Shown in pieces: positions 32,760 through 41,439 of a stretch of DNA of 64,000 nucleotides; the stretch's first letter is position 1, and each line of letters starts with the position of its first letter. Under the pieces are notes generated by a model. The model was not told the DNA's origin. It did not search any database and was given only the letters and a program-made list of their open reading frames with translations. The DNA is taken from positions 1-64,000 of the forward strand of contig CAMYAK010000010.1 of assembly GCA_947253765.1 (NCBI GenBank), read 5' to 3'. This DNA is from an uncultured Tissierellia bacterium. Lineage in GTDB: Bacteria; Bacillota; Clostridia; Tissierellales; Peptoniphilaceae. A program made the position numbers and the translations under genes.

Positions 32760-34766
32760 TCAAGGATGAATGTTGAGGAGATCTTCCGGCAAACTGCGCC
32801 TGAGTTTTTCCTCGGTCGGGTCGATCAGCTCATTGGCAGCGGCTTCATCGGGCCCATCAGTGGGATTGCCGATTGGCGAACCGGCCTGTGGATTTATCGA
32901 GATGCCGGTTTTCCGGCTGATTTCCCGGCCGATTGTCCGGCCAATTTCCCGGTCATCAGTCGGGATCTTGGTCGGTTTTGTTGTTTTAGCTTTGAGCGGT
33001 CCCTCGGAACGGCTATCTCCTCGCCTAGGCTCAACATAAGGTTCGGCCCCGGACCCGCCCTCAGGCAGGCCATTGACCTCCGCCTGCGCATTGACCTCAG
33101 GCTTGGCCTTGGCCTCAGACCCGGAACCGAAGGTATAATCGCCTTCTTCGCCGACATAAACCTTAAATTCGCAGGTGTCGCCCTTGTTGAGCAGGGCTTC
33201 TATCCCCTCTCTCTTATCCTTAATAAGCCCTAAAACAGGGCTGGCCTTTGGATATATAATGTATAGATTATTATGGTCAAGCCTGACGTCCTTGTACATC
33301 TTGAATAGAGCGGGCGCAAAGAGGCCGGACTCCTCTATCTTTTTTAATAGGGCCGGCGGAGCCGTCTTAGCTATTCCCTGACCTTCAGCAATCTCATCAT
33401 TCCCGGTTTCAGGGCCTTCGTTTTCGCGAGCCTTGATTTTCTCCACCTTTTCGGTAACTCCCGGTTCCAAGCCCTTCCCTGCCTCCGGCATCACGACGTT
33501 GGACTCGGACGCACCGGCTCCAACTGCAGCAGAACCGGGTACCCCGGATTCCGCAATATCAGGCTCATACGCCACATCCCCGGCCAACTGCCCGACTTTA
33601 TCATTGGGCAAGCCGCCCCGGGTCTCAAGTTTCTCGACCTTCCTTTCAAGCCGGGCCATCCGGGACTGAAGCCTGTCCTCAGAAGCATAATTGACCAGCT
33701 TGACCAGGCTTGCCTGGACCAGGGCCTGGGCAAAGTCAGACTTTTTCAGCAATTTTTCTGAGGAGGTGAGGAGGTCCAGGCCGTCCAGGATCCTCTCCAT
33801 ATCGGCCATTGACGAGGTCTCCATCAAGGCGTTCTTCTGGAAGAGGTCGGGCGGCAGGCCGTAGGCCTTGTCCCCCAAGCCCTTGGCTAACATAAGGAGA
33901 CGGTAGTATTCCACGCACTCCCGGAGCAGAACTTGGGGATCCTTGCCCCGAGCCAATATGTCCTGGCTGATCTGCATGAGGCCCCTGAGGTCGTCGGAAA
34001 ATACAGCCCGAACAAGCTTATCCGTCGCCTCGTAGCCTATGGTTCCAAGAACCCGCCTGACCGTTTCTTCTCGGATCTCCGTCTCGCCGCCCGACAAAAC
34101 CTGGTCCATCAGGGACAAGGCGTCACGCATGGCCCCATCGGCAGCCATGGCCATGGCATGGCGGGCATCGGGCTCAACCGTCAGACCCAAAACATTGGCA
34201 ATATTCTCAATATTCTTCTCTATTGACTCCATGTCCAGCCTTTTAAACTCGAATTGCTGGAGTCGGGACAGGATGGTTACAGGGATCTGGTCGGGATCGG
34301 TCGTCGCCATTATAAATATAAGGTGCTGAGGAGGTTCCTCCATGATCTTAAGCAGGGCATTGAAGGCCTCTTTGGTGATCATGTGGGCCTCATCAATTAT
34401 GTAGACCTTGTATTTCAGGCTTGCGGGCGGATAAATCACATGCTCCTTAAGCTCCCTAATATCGTCAATCCTGCGATTGGAAGCGGCATCCATCTCAACA
34501 ACATCCATTGTCGTCTCATTCAATATGGCCTTGCAATTTTCACACTCATTGCAAGGGTTTCCGTCCTTGGGATTAAGGCAGTTGACCGCCCTGGCAAAGA
34601 TCTTGGCACAGGAAGTCTTACCCGTTCCCCTGGTCCCGGCAAAGAGATAGGCATGGCCCGGATTTCCGCTCCTGATCTGATTCTTCAATATTCTCGTTAT
34701 ATGGTCCTGGCCCAGAACCTCGTCGAAAGTCTTGGGTCTAAAGGCCCGGTATAGGGCTTTCTTCAT
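32760..34766 (-). CDS. dnaX: DNA polymerase III subunit gamma/tau
   Basis: Clamp-loader ATPase of the replisome. The start is the ATG at 34766, after a GGGGGAAG site, giving MKKALYRAFRPKTFDEVLGQDHI. Walker A AYLFAGTRGTGKTS, zinc module CLNPKDGNPCNECENC, Walker B VYIIDEAHMIT, sensor 1 IFIMATTDPDQIPVTILSRLQQFEF and the arginine-finger SRLQ segment are all present in residues 1-220. Domain III extends to about 360. The C-terminal 300 residues are rich in Pro, Gly and charged residues. No A-rich shift site for a short gamma form is obvious. Confidence 0.96.
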   Translation of the reverse strand: MKKALYRAFRPKTFDEVLGQDHITRILKNQIRSGNPGHAYLFAGTRGTGKTSCAKIFARAVNCLNPKDGNPCNECENCKAILNETTMDVVEMDAASNRRIDDIRELKEHVIYPPASLKYKVYIIDEAHMITKEAFNALLKIMEEPPQHLIFIMATTDPDQIPVTILSRLQQFEFKRLDMESIEKNIENIANVLGLTVEPDARHAMAMAADGAMRDALSLMDQVLSGGETEIREETVRRVLGTIGYEATDKLVRAVFSDDLRGLMQISQDILARGKDPQVLLRECVEYYRLLMLAKGLGDKAYGLPPDLFQKNALMETSSMADMERILDGLDLLTSSEKLLKKSDFAQALVQASLVKLVNYASEDRLQSRMARLERKVEKLETRGGLPNDKVGQLAGDVAYEPDIAESGVPGSAAVGAGASESNVVMPEAGKGLEPGVTEKVEKIKARENEGPETGNDEIAEGQGIAKTAPPALLKKIEESGLFAPALFKMYKDVRLDHNNLYIIYPKASPVLGLIKDKREGIEALLNKGDTCEFKVYVGEEGDYTFGSGSEAKAKPEVNAQAEVNGLPEGGSGAEPYVEPRRGDSRSEGPLKAKTTKPTKIPTDDREIGRTIGREISRKTGISINPQAGSPIGNPTDGPDEAAANELIDPTEEKLRRSLPEDLLNIHP

Positions 34767-34922
34767 ATTTCTTCCCCCTGAATTTAAAATCACGCTTAAT
34801 CATCGTACTTAAACATCGCGTTTGATCGTCTGATCATCGCGCCTCATCACCACGATCAATATCCTTAGCTGAGCGGGGCTCCGGTCTCCAAAACTCGGCC
34901 AAGGCCGATCCGGATCCCATTC

Positions 34923-34951
34923 TTGCCCCTCCATAGATAAGATTATATAAT
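34923..34951 (+). promoter_or_regulatory. promoter of tldD-tldE
   Basis: TTGCCC (34923-34928), a 17-bp spacer and TATAAT (34946-34951). The ribosome site AAAGGAG follows within 20 bp. Confidence 0.8.
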
Positions 34952-34973
34952 ATAGCAATAGAAAGGAGTAACT

Positions 34974-36398
34974 ATGAAAAAATTAAATGTCTCATCTTTC
35001 CTATTGGACAGAAAAGATAGGCTGCACGAGATTGTCAACCAATTAAGTCAGACCTTTCCCTATGTCTCAATACTCGGAAATGATGTTTATGGAAAAAGTT
35101 ACCGTTACAGCACGGCAAGCGTAGTTACCAAGCCTGCAAATGATGAGGAAAAGGGCTTTGTGGTCAGGGTTTTCCAAAAGGATTGCGGCTTTAGCGAATA
35201 TTCTTTCAATGATTTGGCAGACAATATAGTTGAAGAAGTCGAGAAGCTGGCAATTGAGGACAGGAAAATTTTCCTGAAGAATAACGAGCCCATGGCCTAT
35301 ACTCAGGTCCCTGAGGATCTGCCCGCAAAGGAGTTCTTTGTAGGTCAGGCCGGAAACCTGCCCCAAGACGATGATACCGAGGCAATAATCGGCAAGATGG
35401 CCAAGCTCCACGACAAATTTAAAGAGGCCCATCCAAAGATTATCCAGCTGGTCCTGAACATGGAAGTCGACCAGGTAAACAAGCTCTTTATTTCCAAGAA
35501 TCGTGAGCTTTACCAGTCATATATTTATACAACCGGCATGGTCATGGCCCTGGCCAAAGAGGGAGATAAAATTCAATACAACTATAACGATGTGTCGGGT
35601 ATGGTCGGTTCCGAAATTATCGATTCCCTCGATGACCTCATGGAAAAGACCTGTTCCGGTGCTGAAGAGCTCCTGAAAGCCGACAAGGTTGAACCCGGAA
35701 CATATGACATTATCTGCGATCCCACCTTTACAGGTCTCATAGCCCACGAAGCTTTCGGCCACGGAACCGAGATGGATATGTTCGTTAAAAACAGGGCCAA
35801 AGGCGCTGACTATCTCGGAAAGAGGGTCGGGTCCGACAAGCTGACTATGCATGACGGGGCCAAGTCCTTTGAACAGGTTTCTTCCTATTTGTTCGATGAC
35901 GAGGGCAACTTCGGCAAGGACACCACGATAATCAAAAACGGCATCTTCACAAGCGGCATGTGCGATGAATTGTCAGCCATGGTCCTGGGCATCGAGCCCA
36001 CCGGCAACGGCAAGAGGGAAAGCTATAAGCGCAAGGCCTATACCCGCATGACCAACACCTTCTTCGAAGGCGGCAATGACAAGCTCGAGGATATGATAAA
36101 GTCAATTGACAAGGGCTACCTGCTCGAGGGCATGCACTCAGGCATGGAGGATCCTAAAAACTGGGGCATCCAATGCGTGGCGCTCAAGGGCCGTGAGATC
36201 ATTGACGGCAAGCTTACAGGAAAAATTGTCAGCCCTGTCTATATGACCGGCTATGTTCCGGATCTTCTGGGATCCATCAGCATGGTTTCGCCCGATCTCG
36301 AGCTTTCGGGCAGCGGCTACTGTGGCAAGGGCTGGAAGGAATGGGTCCGCGTGTCCACAGGCGGAAGCTACATTAAAGCGAGAGGAGTTTTGAGCTGA
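34974..36398 (+). CDS. tldD: TldD-family metalloprotease
   Basis: The catalytic half of the TldD/TldE heterodimer, a zinc protease that in E. coli matures microcin B17 and degrades CcdA. It has 474 residues. The metal-binding motif is HEAFGHGTEMD (HExxxH) near residue 260, with the downstream GMCDELSAMVLG and NWGIQCVALKGREI regions that supply the third ligand and the sheet. The stop overlaps the tldE start as TGATG. No small peptide precursor gene is visible next to it. Confidence 0.93.
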   Translation: MKKLNVSSFLLDRKDRLHEIVNQLSQTFPYVSILGNDVYGKSYRYSTASVVTKPANDEEKGFVVRVFQKDCGFSEYSFNDLADNIVEEVEKLAIEDRKIFLKNNEPMAYTQVPEDLPAKEFFVGQAGNLPQDDDTEAIIGKMAKLHDKFKEAHPKIIQLVLNMEVDQVNKLFISKNRELYQSYIYTTGMVMALAKEGDKIQYNYNDVSGMVGSEIIDSLDDLMEKTCSGAEELLKADKVEPGTYDIICDPTFTGLIAHEAFGHGTEMDMFVKNRAKGADYLGKRVGSDKLTMHDGAKSFEQVSSYLFDDEGNFGKDTTIIKNGIFTSGMCDELSAMVLGIEPTGNGKRESYKRKAYTRMTNTFFEGGNDKLEDMIKSIDKGYLLEGMHSGMEDPKNWGIQCVALKGREIIDGKLTGKIVSPVYMTGYVPDLLGSISMVSPDLELSGSGYCGKGWKEWVRVSTGGSYIKARGVLS

Positions 36399-37666
36399 TG
36401 ATAAATAAAATAAAGATTTTGCTGGAAAAAAATTCCTCCATATCCGATTGGATAATTAAGCAGGTCGAGAATGACGAAAAGCACGTCTTTCTTATAAAAG
36501 ATAAGGTGGATATGAACAGGGCCTGCAAGACTGAAGAATACCACGTTAAGCTTTTTGTGGATTTTGACGAATTTCGCGGAGATGCCTCTTTCAACACATC
36601 TCCTTCCGACTCGGACGAGGACCTGGCCGAAAAAGTTTCACAGGCCGTCATTGACGCCCACTATATAAAGAATAAGGCCTATCCCCTGCCTGATAAGGAT
36701 GATGCGGAAACCATCACGGCTTCTGACGTCAAGGCTGAATTTATGGACAAGTTCGATGACATAATAGACGTTATATATAAGGATTACGGCTACAAGTCCA
36801 AGGTCAATTCATGTGAGCTTTTTGCCAATAATTCCCAAGTCAGGGTTTTAACTTCACGCGGTGTCGATGTTTCTTATCCTGCCAATAACTTCACTTTTGA
36901 GCTTGTTACCGACAATGACTTCGGAGTAGAGCCCGTTGAGATCTTCCGCGACTATTCAATGGCCGGCATTGACCTCAAGAATATAGAGGAGATTGTAAAG
37001 GCTCAGGAAATGGAATCTGACGGCAGGGCAGCTGCCAAGAGGACCGGTAAAATTGACAGCATTAAGGTTATCCTCTCGGGTGCCGACCTGGATGAGTTTT
37101 TCTCATTCTACCTGGCTCAGGCTTCAGCCGCCGGGATCTATAACGGCTTTTCAAGGGCTAAAAAGGGCCAAAGCTTTTTGAAAGGCAGGGAGCCCTTTAA
37201 TCTCAGCATCAACCCCCTCCTCGCCCATTCAAGTCAGAGGAAAAATGTTGATGATGAGGGCCGGGCCCTCCACCCCTACCAACTCTTTAAGGACGGTACT
37301 GTGGTCAACCTGGTCGGTTCCGCCCAGTTCTGCCACTACCTGTCCGAAGAAAACCTCGGCTCTTCCAGACTCTTTGAGCTTAAGGGAGAAAAGTTCTCCG
37401 AGGCCGAGCTAAGGGAAGGCGACTATCTTGAAATCCTGGCATTCTCCTCTTTCGTTATGGATGAGGGAACCGGGGACTTCGGTGGCGAGTTCCGCCTGGC
37501 CAAGTTGGTCAAGGACGGACAGGTTTCTTACCTGACCGGCGGCTCAATCTCTCTGAACATGTTCAAGGTCCAGGACACCATGTTCTATTCCAAGGAAACC
37601 AAGAAGAGGGCCCTGTCAATCAGCCCCTCCATCGTGGCCTTCGAGGATGTGACCGTAGCCGGCTGA
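36398..37666 (+). CDS. tldE: TldE/PmbA-family protein (partner of TldD)
   Basis: Non-catalytic partner of TldD, 422 residues, without a HExxxH motif, as expected for TldE/PmbA. It contains GDASFNTSPSDSDEDLAEKV near the N-terminus and LIINPLLAHSS-like SINPLLAHSSQRKNVDDEG and RLFELKGEKF later. It is translationally coupled to tldD. Its stop is followed at once by a G+C-rich tract and the most complete composite noncoding island of the window. Confidence 0.9.
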   Translation: MINKIKILLEKNSSISDWIIKQVENDEKHVFLIKDKVDMNRACKTEEYHVKLFVDFDEFRGDASFNTSPSDSDEDLAEKVSQAVIDAHYIKNKAYPLPDKDDAETITASDVKAEFMDKFDDIIDVIYKDYGYKSKVNSCELFANNSQVRVLTSRGVDVSYPANNFTFELVTDNDFGVEPVEIFRDYSMAGIDLKNIEEIVKAQEMESDGRAAAKRTGKIDSIKVILSGADLDEFFSFYLAQASAAGIYNGFSRAKKGQSFLKGREPFNLSINPLLAHSSQRKNVDDEGRALHPYQLFKDGTVVNLVGSAQFCHYLSEENLGSSRLFELKGEKFSEAELREGDYLEILAFSSFVMDEGTGDFGGEFRLAKLVKDGQVSYLTGGSISLNMFKVQDTMFYSKETKKRALSISPSIVAFEDVTVAG

Positions 37667-37861
37667 TGCCGGGCTGACTGGGCCGGATTCGCTTGGTGTC
37701 CGGGGCCACCCGAGGTCCGGCCGGGGTCCGGGGGCGGTGCCTGAGGGCCGATCTAAACTCGGGGATCCGGCCATTTCCGGTCGGGCCCGGGGACGGGTCC
37801 TGAGGGCCGGCTGTGACCGTGGGACCGATACAGAGCCGCCCTTGGCTCTGCCGGGTATAGG
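37667..37861 (+). other. G+C-rich tract after the tldE stop codon
   Basis: Gene-free run rich in GGCCGG, CCGGGG and GGTCCGG words. Near its end AGAGCCgcccttGGCTCT forms a small hairpin just before the conserved double-hairpin element. Confidence 0.6.
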
Positions 37862-37974
37862 CCTTGGCGGCGGCCTATCTTAGTCCGTGCCGCCAACCGC
37901 TTTCCAAGCGGCACTCCTCCTTGACTTATATGATTGGGGGCAGATCCGAGATTTCGGATCTGCCCTCCTTTTTT
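37862..37974 (+). ncRNA. conserved double-hairpin element, copy 2
   Basis: Near-identical to 32029-32140. Hairpin 1 is GTGCCGC/GCGGCAC, with a competing inner fold CCGCTT-tcc-AAGCGG using the same bases. Then TTGACTTATATGAT, then the 11-bp stem GGCAGATCCGA/TCGGATCTGCC and CCTCCTTTTTT. The linker from here to the first TAGTGTTGG hairpin also resembles that of copy 1. Confidence 0.65.
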
Positions 37975-37993
37975 GCTCTTATTTCAGAAAGGA

Positions 37994-38226
37994 TAGTGTT
38001 GGCTTCATGTTTTCGGCCAACCAACACTAGTCCTTTTTGCCTCTTTGGCCGGGTTTGATAGTGTTGGTTTGGCGTTTTTGGCCAACCAACACTAGTCCTT
38101 GGCCAGCTCTCGGTCGAATTCACTAGTGTTGGTTTCGCATTTTCGGCCAACCAACACTAGTCCTTGGCAATCTCCAGGCCGACTTTTCTAGTGTTGGTTC
38201 CGCGTTTTCAGCAAATCAACACTAGT
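37994..38226 (+). repeat. 65-bp hairpin array, TAGTGTTGG family (4 units)
   Basis: The left half-sites TAGTGTTGG start at 37994, 38059, 38124 and 38189, exactly 65 bp apart. The right half-sites CCAACACTAGT (last unit AATCAACACTAGT) end at 38031, 38096, 38161 and 38226. The loops read CGCGTTTTCGGCC or similar. Spacers of about 27 bp often contain TCCTTGGC and GGCCG. Confidence 0.92.
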
Positions 38227-38299
38227 TCCTGACAAAATTTAGCCACATTAAGTAGAGACGGTTCGATTATCTTGTAAGAACCTCCACTTTTTCTGTAAA

Positions 38300-38722
38300 A
38301 ATAGAGGGGATTTGCCACTTTCGACAAATCCCATTGATTCCATATTTTAATTTTTTCATGGGGATCGCCCGCTTTCCAGCCTTTCCCCATGATCGCCGGC
38401 TCGAGCTTTTTCATGGGGGTCTTCCGCTTTTCAACTTTTCCCCATGGTTTTCGATTCGCCTTGATTCAATGGGGTTCTCCACTTTTCGGACGATCCCATT
38501 GATTTTACATCTCGATTGAATCAAGGGGGTGACCCACATTTCGCCGAACCCCCATGATTTTTGATCCGGCCCGAGTCAAGGGGATGACCCACATTTCGGC
38601 CTTTCCCCATGATTTCCGGGCCAAATGTGATCATGGGGGAGCTCCATCTTTAGCCCTTTCCCCATGATTTTCAGTACGAAATAAATAGAGGGGGTTTGCC
38701 AAAAACGGCAAACCCCCTCTAT
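38300..38722 (+). repeat. 55-bp hairpin array, CATGGGG family with AGAGGGGG end units
   Basis: The right half-sites end at 38337, 38392, 38447, 38502, 38557, 38612, 38667 and 38722, all 55 bp apart. The first left half is the hybrid ATAGAGGGGATTTGCC and the last unit is a full AGAGGGGGTTTGCC / GGCAAACCCCCTCT hairpin in the same phase, so the hairpin types share one register. Confidence 0.9.
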
Positions 38723-38734
38723 TTCCAATCAAAA

Positions 38735-38930
38735 TCCGATAAGGTGCCAGGCCAAAACCCCGGCCATATCAAAGGCCCCGGTCTACACCAAGGTGCCTAG
38801 CCTAGCCCGGCCCACAGGCCCGAGCTCCGCCGGCCGGGCCAAAGGTCCCGGGCCAAGTCCGACCAGGATCGATACCGATGTTCCAAGGTCCGGGCCCGGA
38901 CCCCAATAAAAAGGCCAGGTCCAAAAGGGC
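38735..38930 (-). other. G+C-rich tract after the htrA stop codon
   Basis: Gene-free run rich in GGCCC, CCGG and GGCC (for example GGTCCGGGCCCGGACC, a 16-bp palindrome near 38890). It mirrors the tract on the far side of the same island. Confidence 0.6.
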
Positions 38931-40163
38931 CTATTGCCTGAAGGTCTTGCCCTCGGCCTGGAAGGTGACCTCCACTTGCATTTTCTTGTCGGCCCGGTAG
39001 AAGGTGAGCCCGGCCCGGTCGCCGGCCTTGTACTTTAGGAGGGCCGTCTTTAGGGAGTTCATGGAATCAACCTTGCTTCCGCCTATGTCCACAAGGATGT
39101 CGCCGGGCTGAAGGTCGGCCTTGGCGGCCGGAGAGCCGGCTACAACCTCATGGATGACCACACCGCTGCTGACGGGCAGGCTTTCCTTCCCCAGCTGCTT
39201 GGCCAGGGCAACATTGTAGCCCGTCACGCCCAGGTAAAGGGCATCATAGGACCCGGTCTTTATGATCTTATCAACAATCGGCTTTATGGTCGAAACCGGG
39301 ATGGCGAAGCCTATGCCGTCAGCTGAAGCCGGCTTTGCCGTGTTTATGCCGATCAACTTGCCCTCTGCATTCAAAAGGGCTCCGCCTGAGTTGCCCCCGT
39401 TGATGGCGGCGTCAGTCTGGATCAGGCCGTCCATAATATTGCCCCCCTCAAGGGTGATGGACCTTTCCATGCCGGAAATATAGCCCGATGTTAGGGTGGA
39501 CTGGAGTTCCAGGCCAAGGGGATTGCCTATGGCTATGGACTTGTCCCCGACATTGACAGCCTTCATGTCCCCGAACTCTATTGGCTTGAGGCCGGTTTTT
39601 TCAATCTTTATAACAGCCAAGTCAAGAGTCGCATCGTTCCAAACCAGCTTTGCCTCAACCTCCTCGCCATTCGAAAGCAGGGTCTTGATACTTTCGGCCT
39701 TGCCATTGTCAACCACATGTGAATTTGTAACTATATATCCGTCACTCGAGACAATCACTCCCGACCCGACAGACTCGGTGTACTTGGGTATCCCATAGAA
39801 AAAGGGATTGCTGCTCACACCCTTGCCAATGGTCGTAATTCCGACAATTGAAGGTATGGTCTTCTTGGCAACAGCAGACTCCACGGTTGACCCCTCTTTC
39901 AGGCTAATCTTTACATCGTGGTTCTGTTTATTACCATCCCTTTGCTCCGCTACGGGCATATCTATGCTCCCGGTTTTTACCAGGGCCAAGGATGTCAAAG
40001 ATCCCAATATAGCCCCGACAAGGACCAGGGCGACCACAGAGAAGAATGACTTCTTGGGCTTAAAATTTCTCTGGATCTCGTCCCTTACAGTTTTTCTTAT
40101 CCTGATTTCCTCATCACGGACCGCCTTTTCCTCAGCCCAACTATTATCCCTATATTCTTCCAT
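38931..40163 (-). CDS. htrA: HtrA/DegP-like membrane-anchored serine protease
   Basis: Surface quality-control protease of 410 residues. A cytosolic charged N-terminus is followed by one TM segment (about residues 41-63), so it is membrane-tethered with the protease outside. The catalytic triad is His in YIVTNSHVVDNG, Asp in ATLDLAVIKI and Ser in INGGNSGGALLN. A single PDZ domain covers about 315-400 (GVVIHEVVAGSPAAKADLQPGDILVDIGGSKV). AAAGG precedes the ATG. A perfect inverted repeat lies upstream. Confidence 0.95.
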   Translation of the reverse strand: MEEYRDNSWAEEKAVRDEEIRIRKTVRDEIQRNFKPKKSFFSVVALVLVGAILGSLTSLALVKTGSIDMPVAEQRDGNKQNHDVKISLKEGSTVESAVAKKTIPSIVGITTIGKGVSSNPFFYGIPKYTESVGSGVIVSSDGYIVTNSHVVDNGKAESIKTLLSNGEEVEAKLVWNDATLDLAVIKIEKTGLKPIEFGDMKAVNVGDKSIAIGNPLGLELQSTLTSGYISGMERSITLEGGNIMDGLIQTDAAINGGNSGGALLNAEGKLIGINTAKPASADGIGFAIPVSTIKPIVDKIIKTGSYDALYLGVTGYNVALAKQLGKESLPVSSGVVIHEVVAGSPAAKADLQPGDILVDIGGSKVDSMNSLKTALLKYKAGDRAGLTFYRADKKMQVEVTFQAEGKTFRQ

Positions 40164-40225
40164 AACTTTTCCTTTCCCGTGTTTTCCAGCGTTTCCCTGT
40201 CACGTGTTTTAATAATGTAAATTAA

Positions 40226-40254
40226 ACCGGTCGTGCTACCTGCTGACGACCGGT
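40226..40254 (-). promoter_or_regulatory. perfect inverted repeat between galU and htrA
   Basis: ACCGGTCGT and ACGACCGGT pair perfectly over an 11-nt loop. A TTTAATTT tail follows on the minus strand. It could end the galU transcript or be an htrA leader or operator element. The rest of the galU-htrA gap (40164-40425) holds a short G+C-rich tract right after the galU stop (about 40340-40425). Confidence 0.55.
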
Positions 40255-40425
40255 GGTCTTGACTTAATATGATGTTAATGAAAGAATCTGAAGAAAATAT
40301 GTTATGGGCCTGAAAAGTCGTTCCGACTTATTCCAATTAGGGCCTTTTCCCGGTTCGGCCGTTTGCCGGTTCAACTTGTTCATGCCGGGCTTGGCTTGTC
40401 CCGGCTTGACCGGACCCGGCCTTTC

Positions 40426-41292
40426 CTAGCCCAGCCTCTTCCTAAGATATTTCTCAAAGCTTTCCGACAGATTGGGATCTCTTAAGGCGTACTCGACAGT
40501 GGCCTCAAGGAAGCCCTCCTTGTCCCCTATATCATAGCGGCGGCCCTCGAAATCATAGGCCAGGACCTTCTTATCCCTCGCCATGGCGCAAAGGGCATCC
40601 GTAAGCTGGATCTCTCCGCCATAGCCCGGCTCCGTATTTTCCAGGTAGTCGAATATGTCCGGATCCAAAACATGGCGACCCAAGACCGCCATATCTGAAG
40701 GGGCCTCATCGGGTTGGGGCTTTTCCACCATGGATTTGGCAAGCCAGAGCCTGTCTGAAATCTGCTCACCCTCTAAGGACCCGTACTTGCTTATCTCCAT
40801 GTGGGGGACGGTCTGACAGCCCACAACGGATGCCCCATGCTCTTCATAAACCTCGATGAGCTGGCCTATGGCCGGCCTGTCGGGATTGTAAACAAGGTCA
40901 TCACCCAGGAGAATGGCGAAGGGCTCATTGCCCACAAAATTCTTTGCCGTAAGTATGGCGTGGCCCAGGCCCTTGGTCTCATTCTGCCTTACATAAAAGA
41001 TTTCAGCCAGGTCATTTATTTCCCGGATCTGCCTTAGAGCCCGGTCCTTGCCCCTCTTCTCGAGGCTGAGCTCAAGCTCGATATTGTGGTCAAAGTGGTT
41101 CTCAATCGCCACCTTCCCCCTATTGGTAACCATACAAATGCTCTCTATCCCCGACCTTGACGCCTCTTCGACAATATATTGCAGGGCCGGCTTGTCCACA
41201 ATGGCCAGCATCTCTTTCGGTGATGCTTTTGTGGCCGGCAAAAACCTGGTCCCGAGCCCGGCAACGGGAATAACAGCCTTCCTAACCCTCAT
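40426..41292 (-). CDS. galU: UTP-glucose-1-phosphate uridylyltransferase
   Basis: Makes UDP-glucose for cell-surface glycans and glycolipids. It has 288 residues with the GalU signatures KAVIPVAGLGTRFLPATKASPKEMLAIVDKPALQYIVEEA, SICMVTNRGKVAIENHFD, FAILLGDDLVYNPD (metal-binding Asp), MVEKPQPDEAPSDMAVLGRHVLDPDIFDYLE and GGEIQLTDALCAMAR. GAAAGGGGG precedes the ATG. It is divergent from the yihY gene. Confidence 0.97.
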   Translation of the reverse strand: MRVRKAVIPVAGLGTRFLPATKASPKEMLAIVDKPALQYIVEEASRSGIESICMVTNRGKVAIENHFDHNIELELSLEKRGKDRALRQIREINDLAEIFYVRQNETKGLGHAILTAKNFVGNEPFAILLGDDLVYNPDRPAIGQLIEVYEEHGASVVGCQTVPHMEISKYGSLEGEQISDRLWLAKSMVEKPQPDEAPSDMAVLGRHVLDPDIFDYLENTEPGYGGEIQLTDALCAMARDKKVLAYDFEGRRYDIGDKEGFLEATVEYALRDPNLSESFEKYLRKRLG

Positions 41293-41404
41293 ATAGCCCC
41301 CTTTCTCTTTAAAGTCTTTATAAATATGTATCAGATTTCAAGCTATATCTCATTCTAGTATATTCAAATCGGGTTTAACAAGCCCCCAACCCCGGCCTTT
41401 GTTA

Positions 41405-41410
41405 TATAAT
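41405..41410 (+). promoter_or_regulatory. -10 box of the yihY-like gene
   Basis: TATAAT lies 30 bp before the start codon. No good -35 at 17 bp is visible (TTAACA at 41375-41380 is too far). Confidence 0.5.
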
Positions 41411-41439
41411 TAGGTGAATCCAAACAAAAGGAATGAATT

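Noticed and set aside
32754..33233. Plus-strand frames opposite the dnaX C-terminal region
   Set aside because: They are mirror images of the Pro/Gly-rich tau tail, with no ribosome site or recognisable protein.
34794..34973. SRP (4.5S) RNA upstream of dnaX
   Set aside because: This RNA often neighbours dnaX, but the conserved GGAAGCAGCA-type apical motif is absent on both strands. Only short ATCATCG-like repeats and the tldD promoter are seen.
34974..37666. RiPP precursor peptide next to tldD/tldE
   Set aside because: I looked for a small ORF with a ribosome site on either side, but the flanks are the promoter region and a G+C-rich tract. TldD/TldE are probably housekeeping here.
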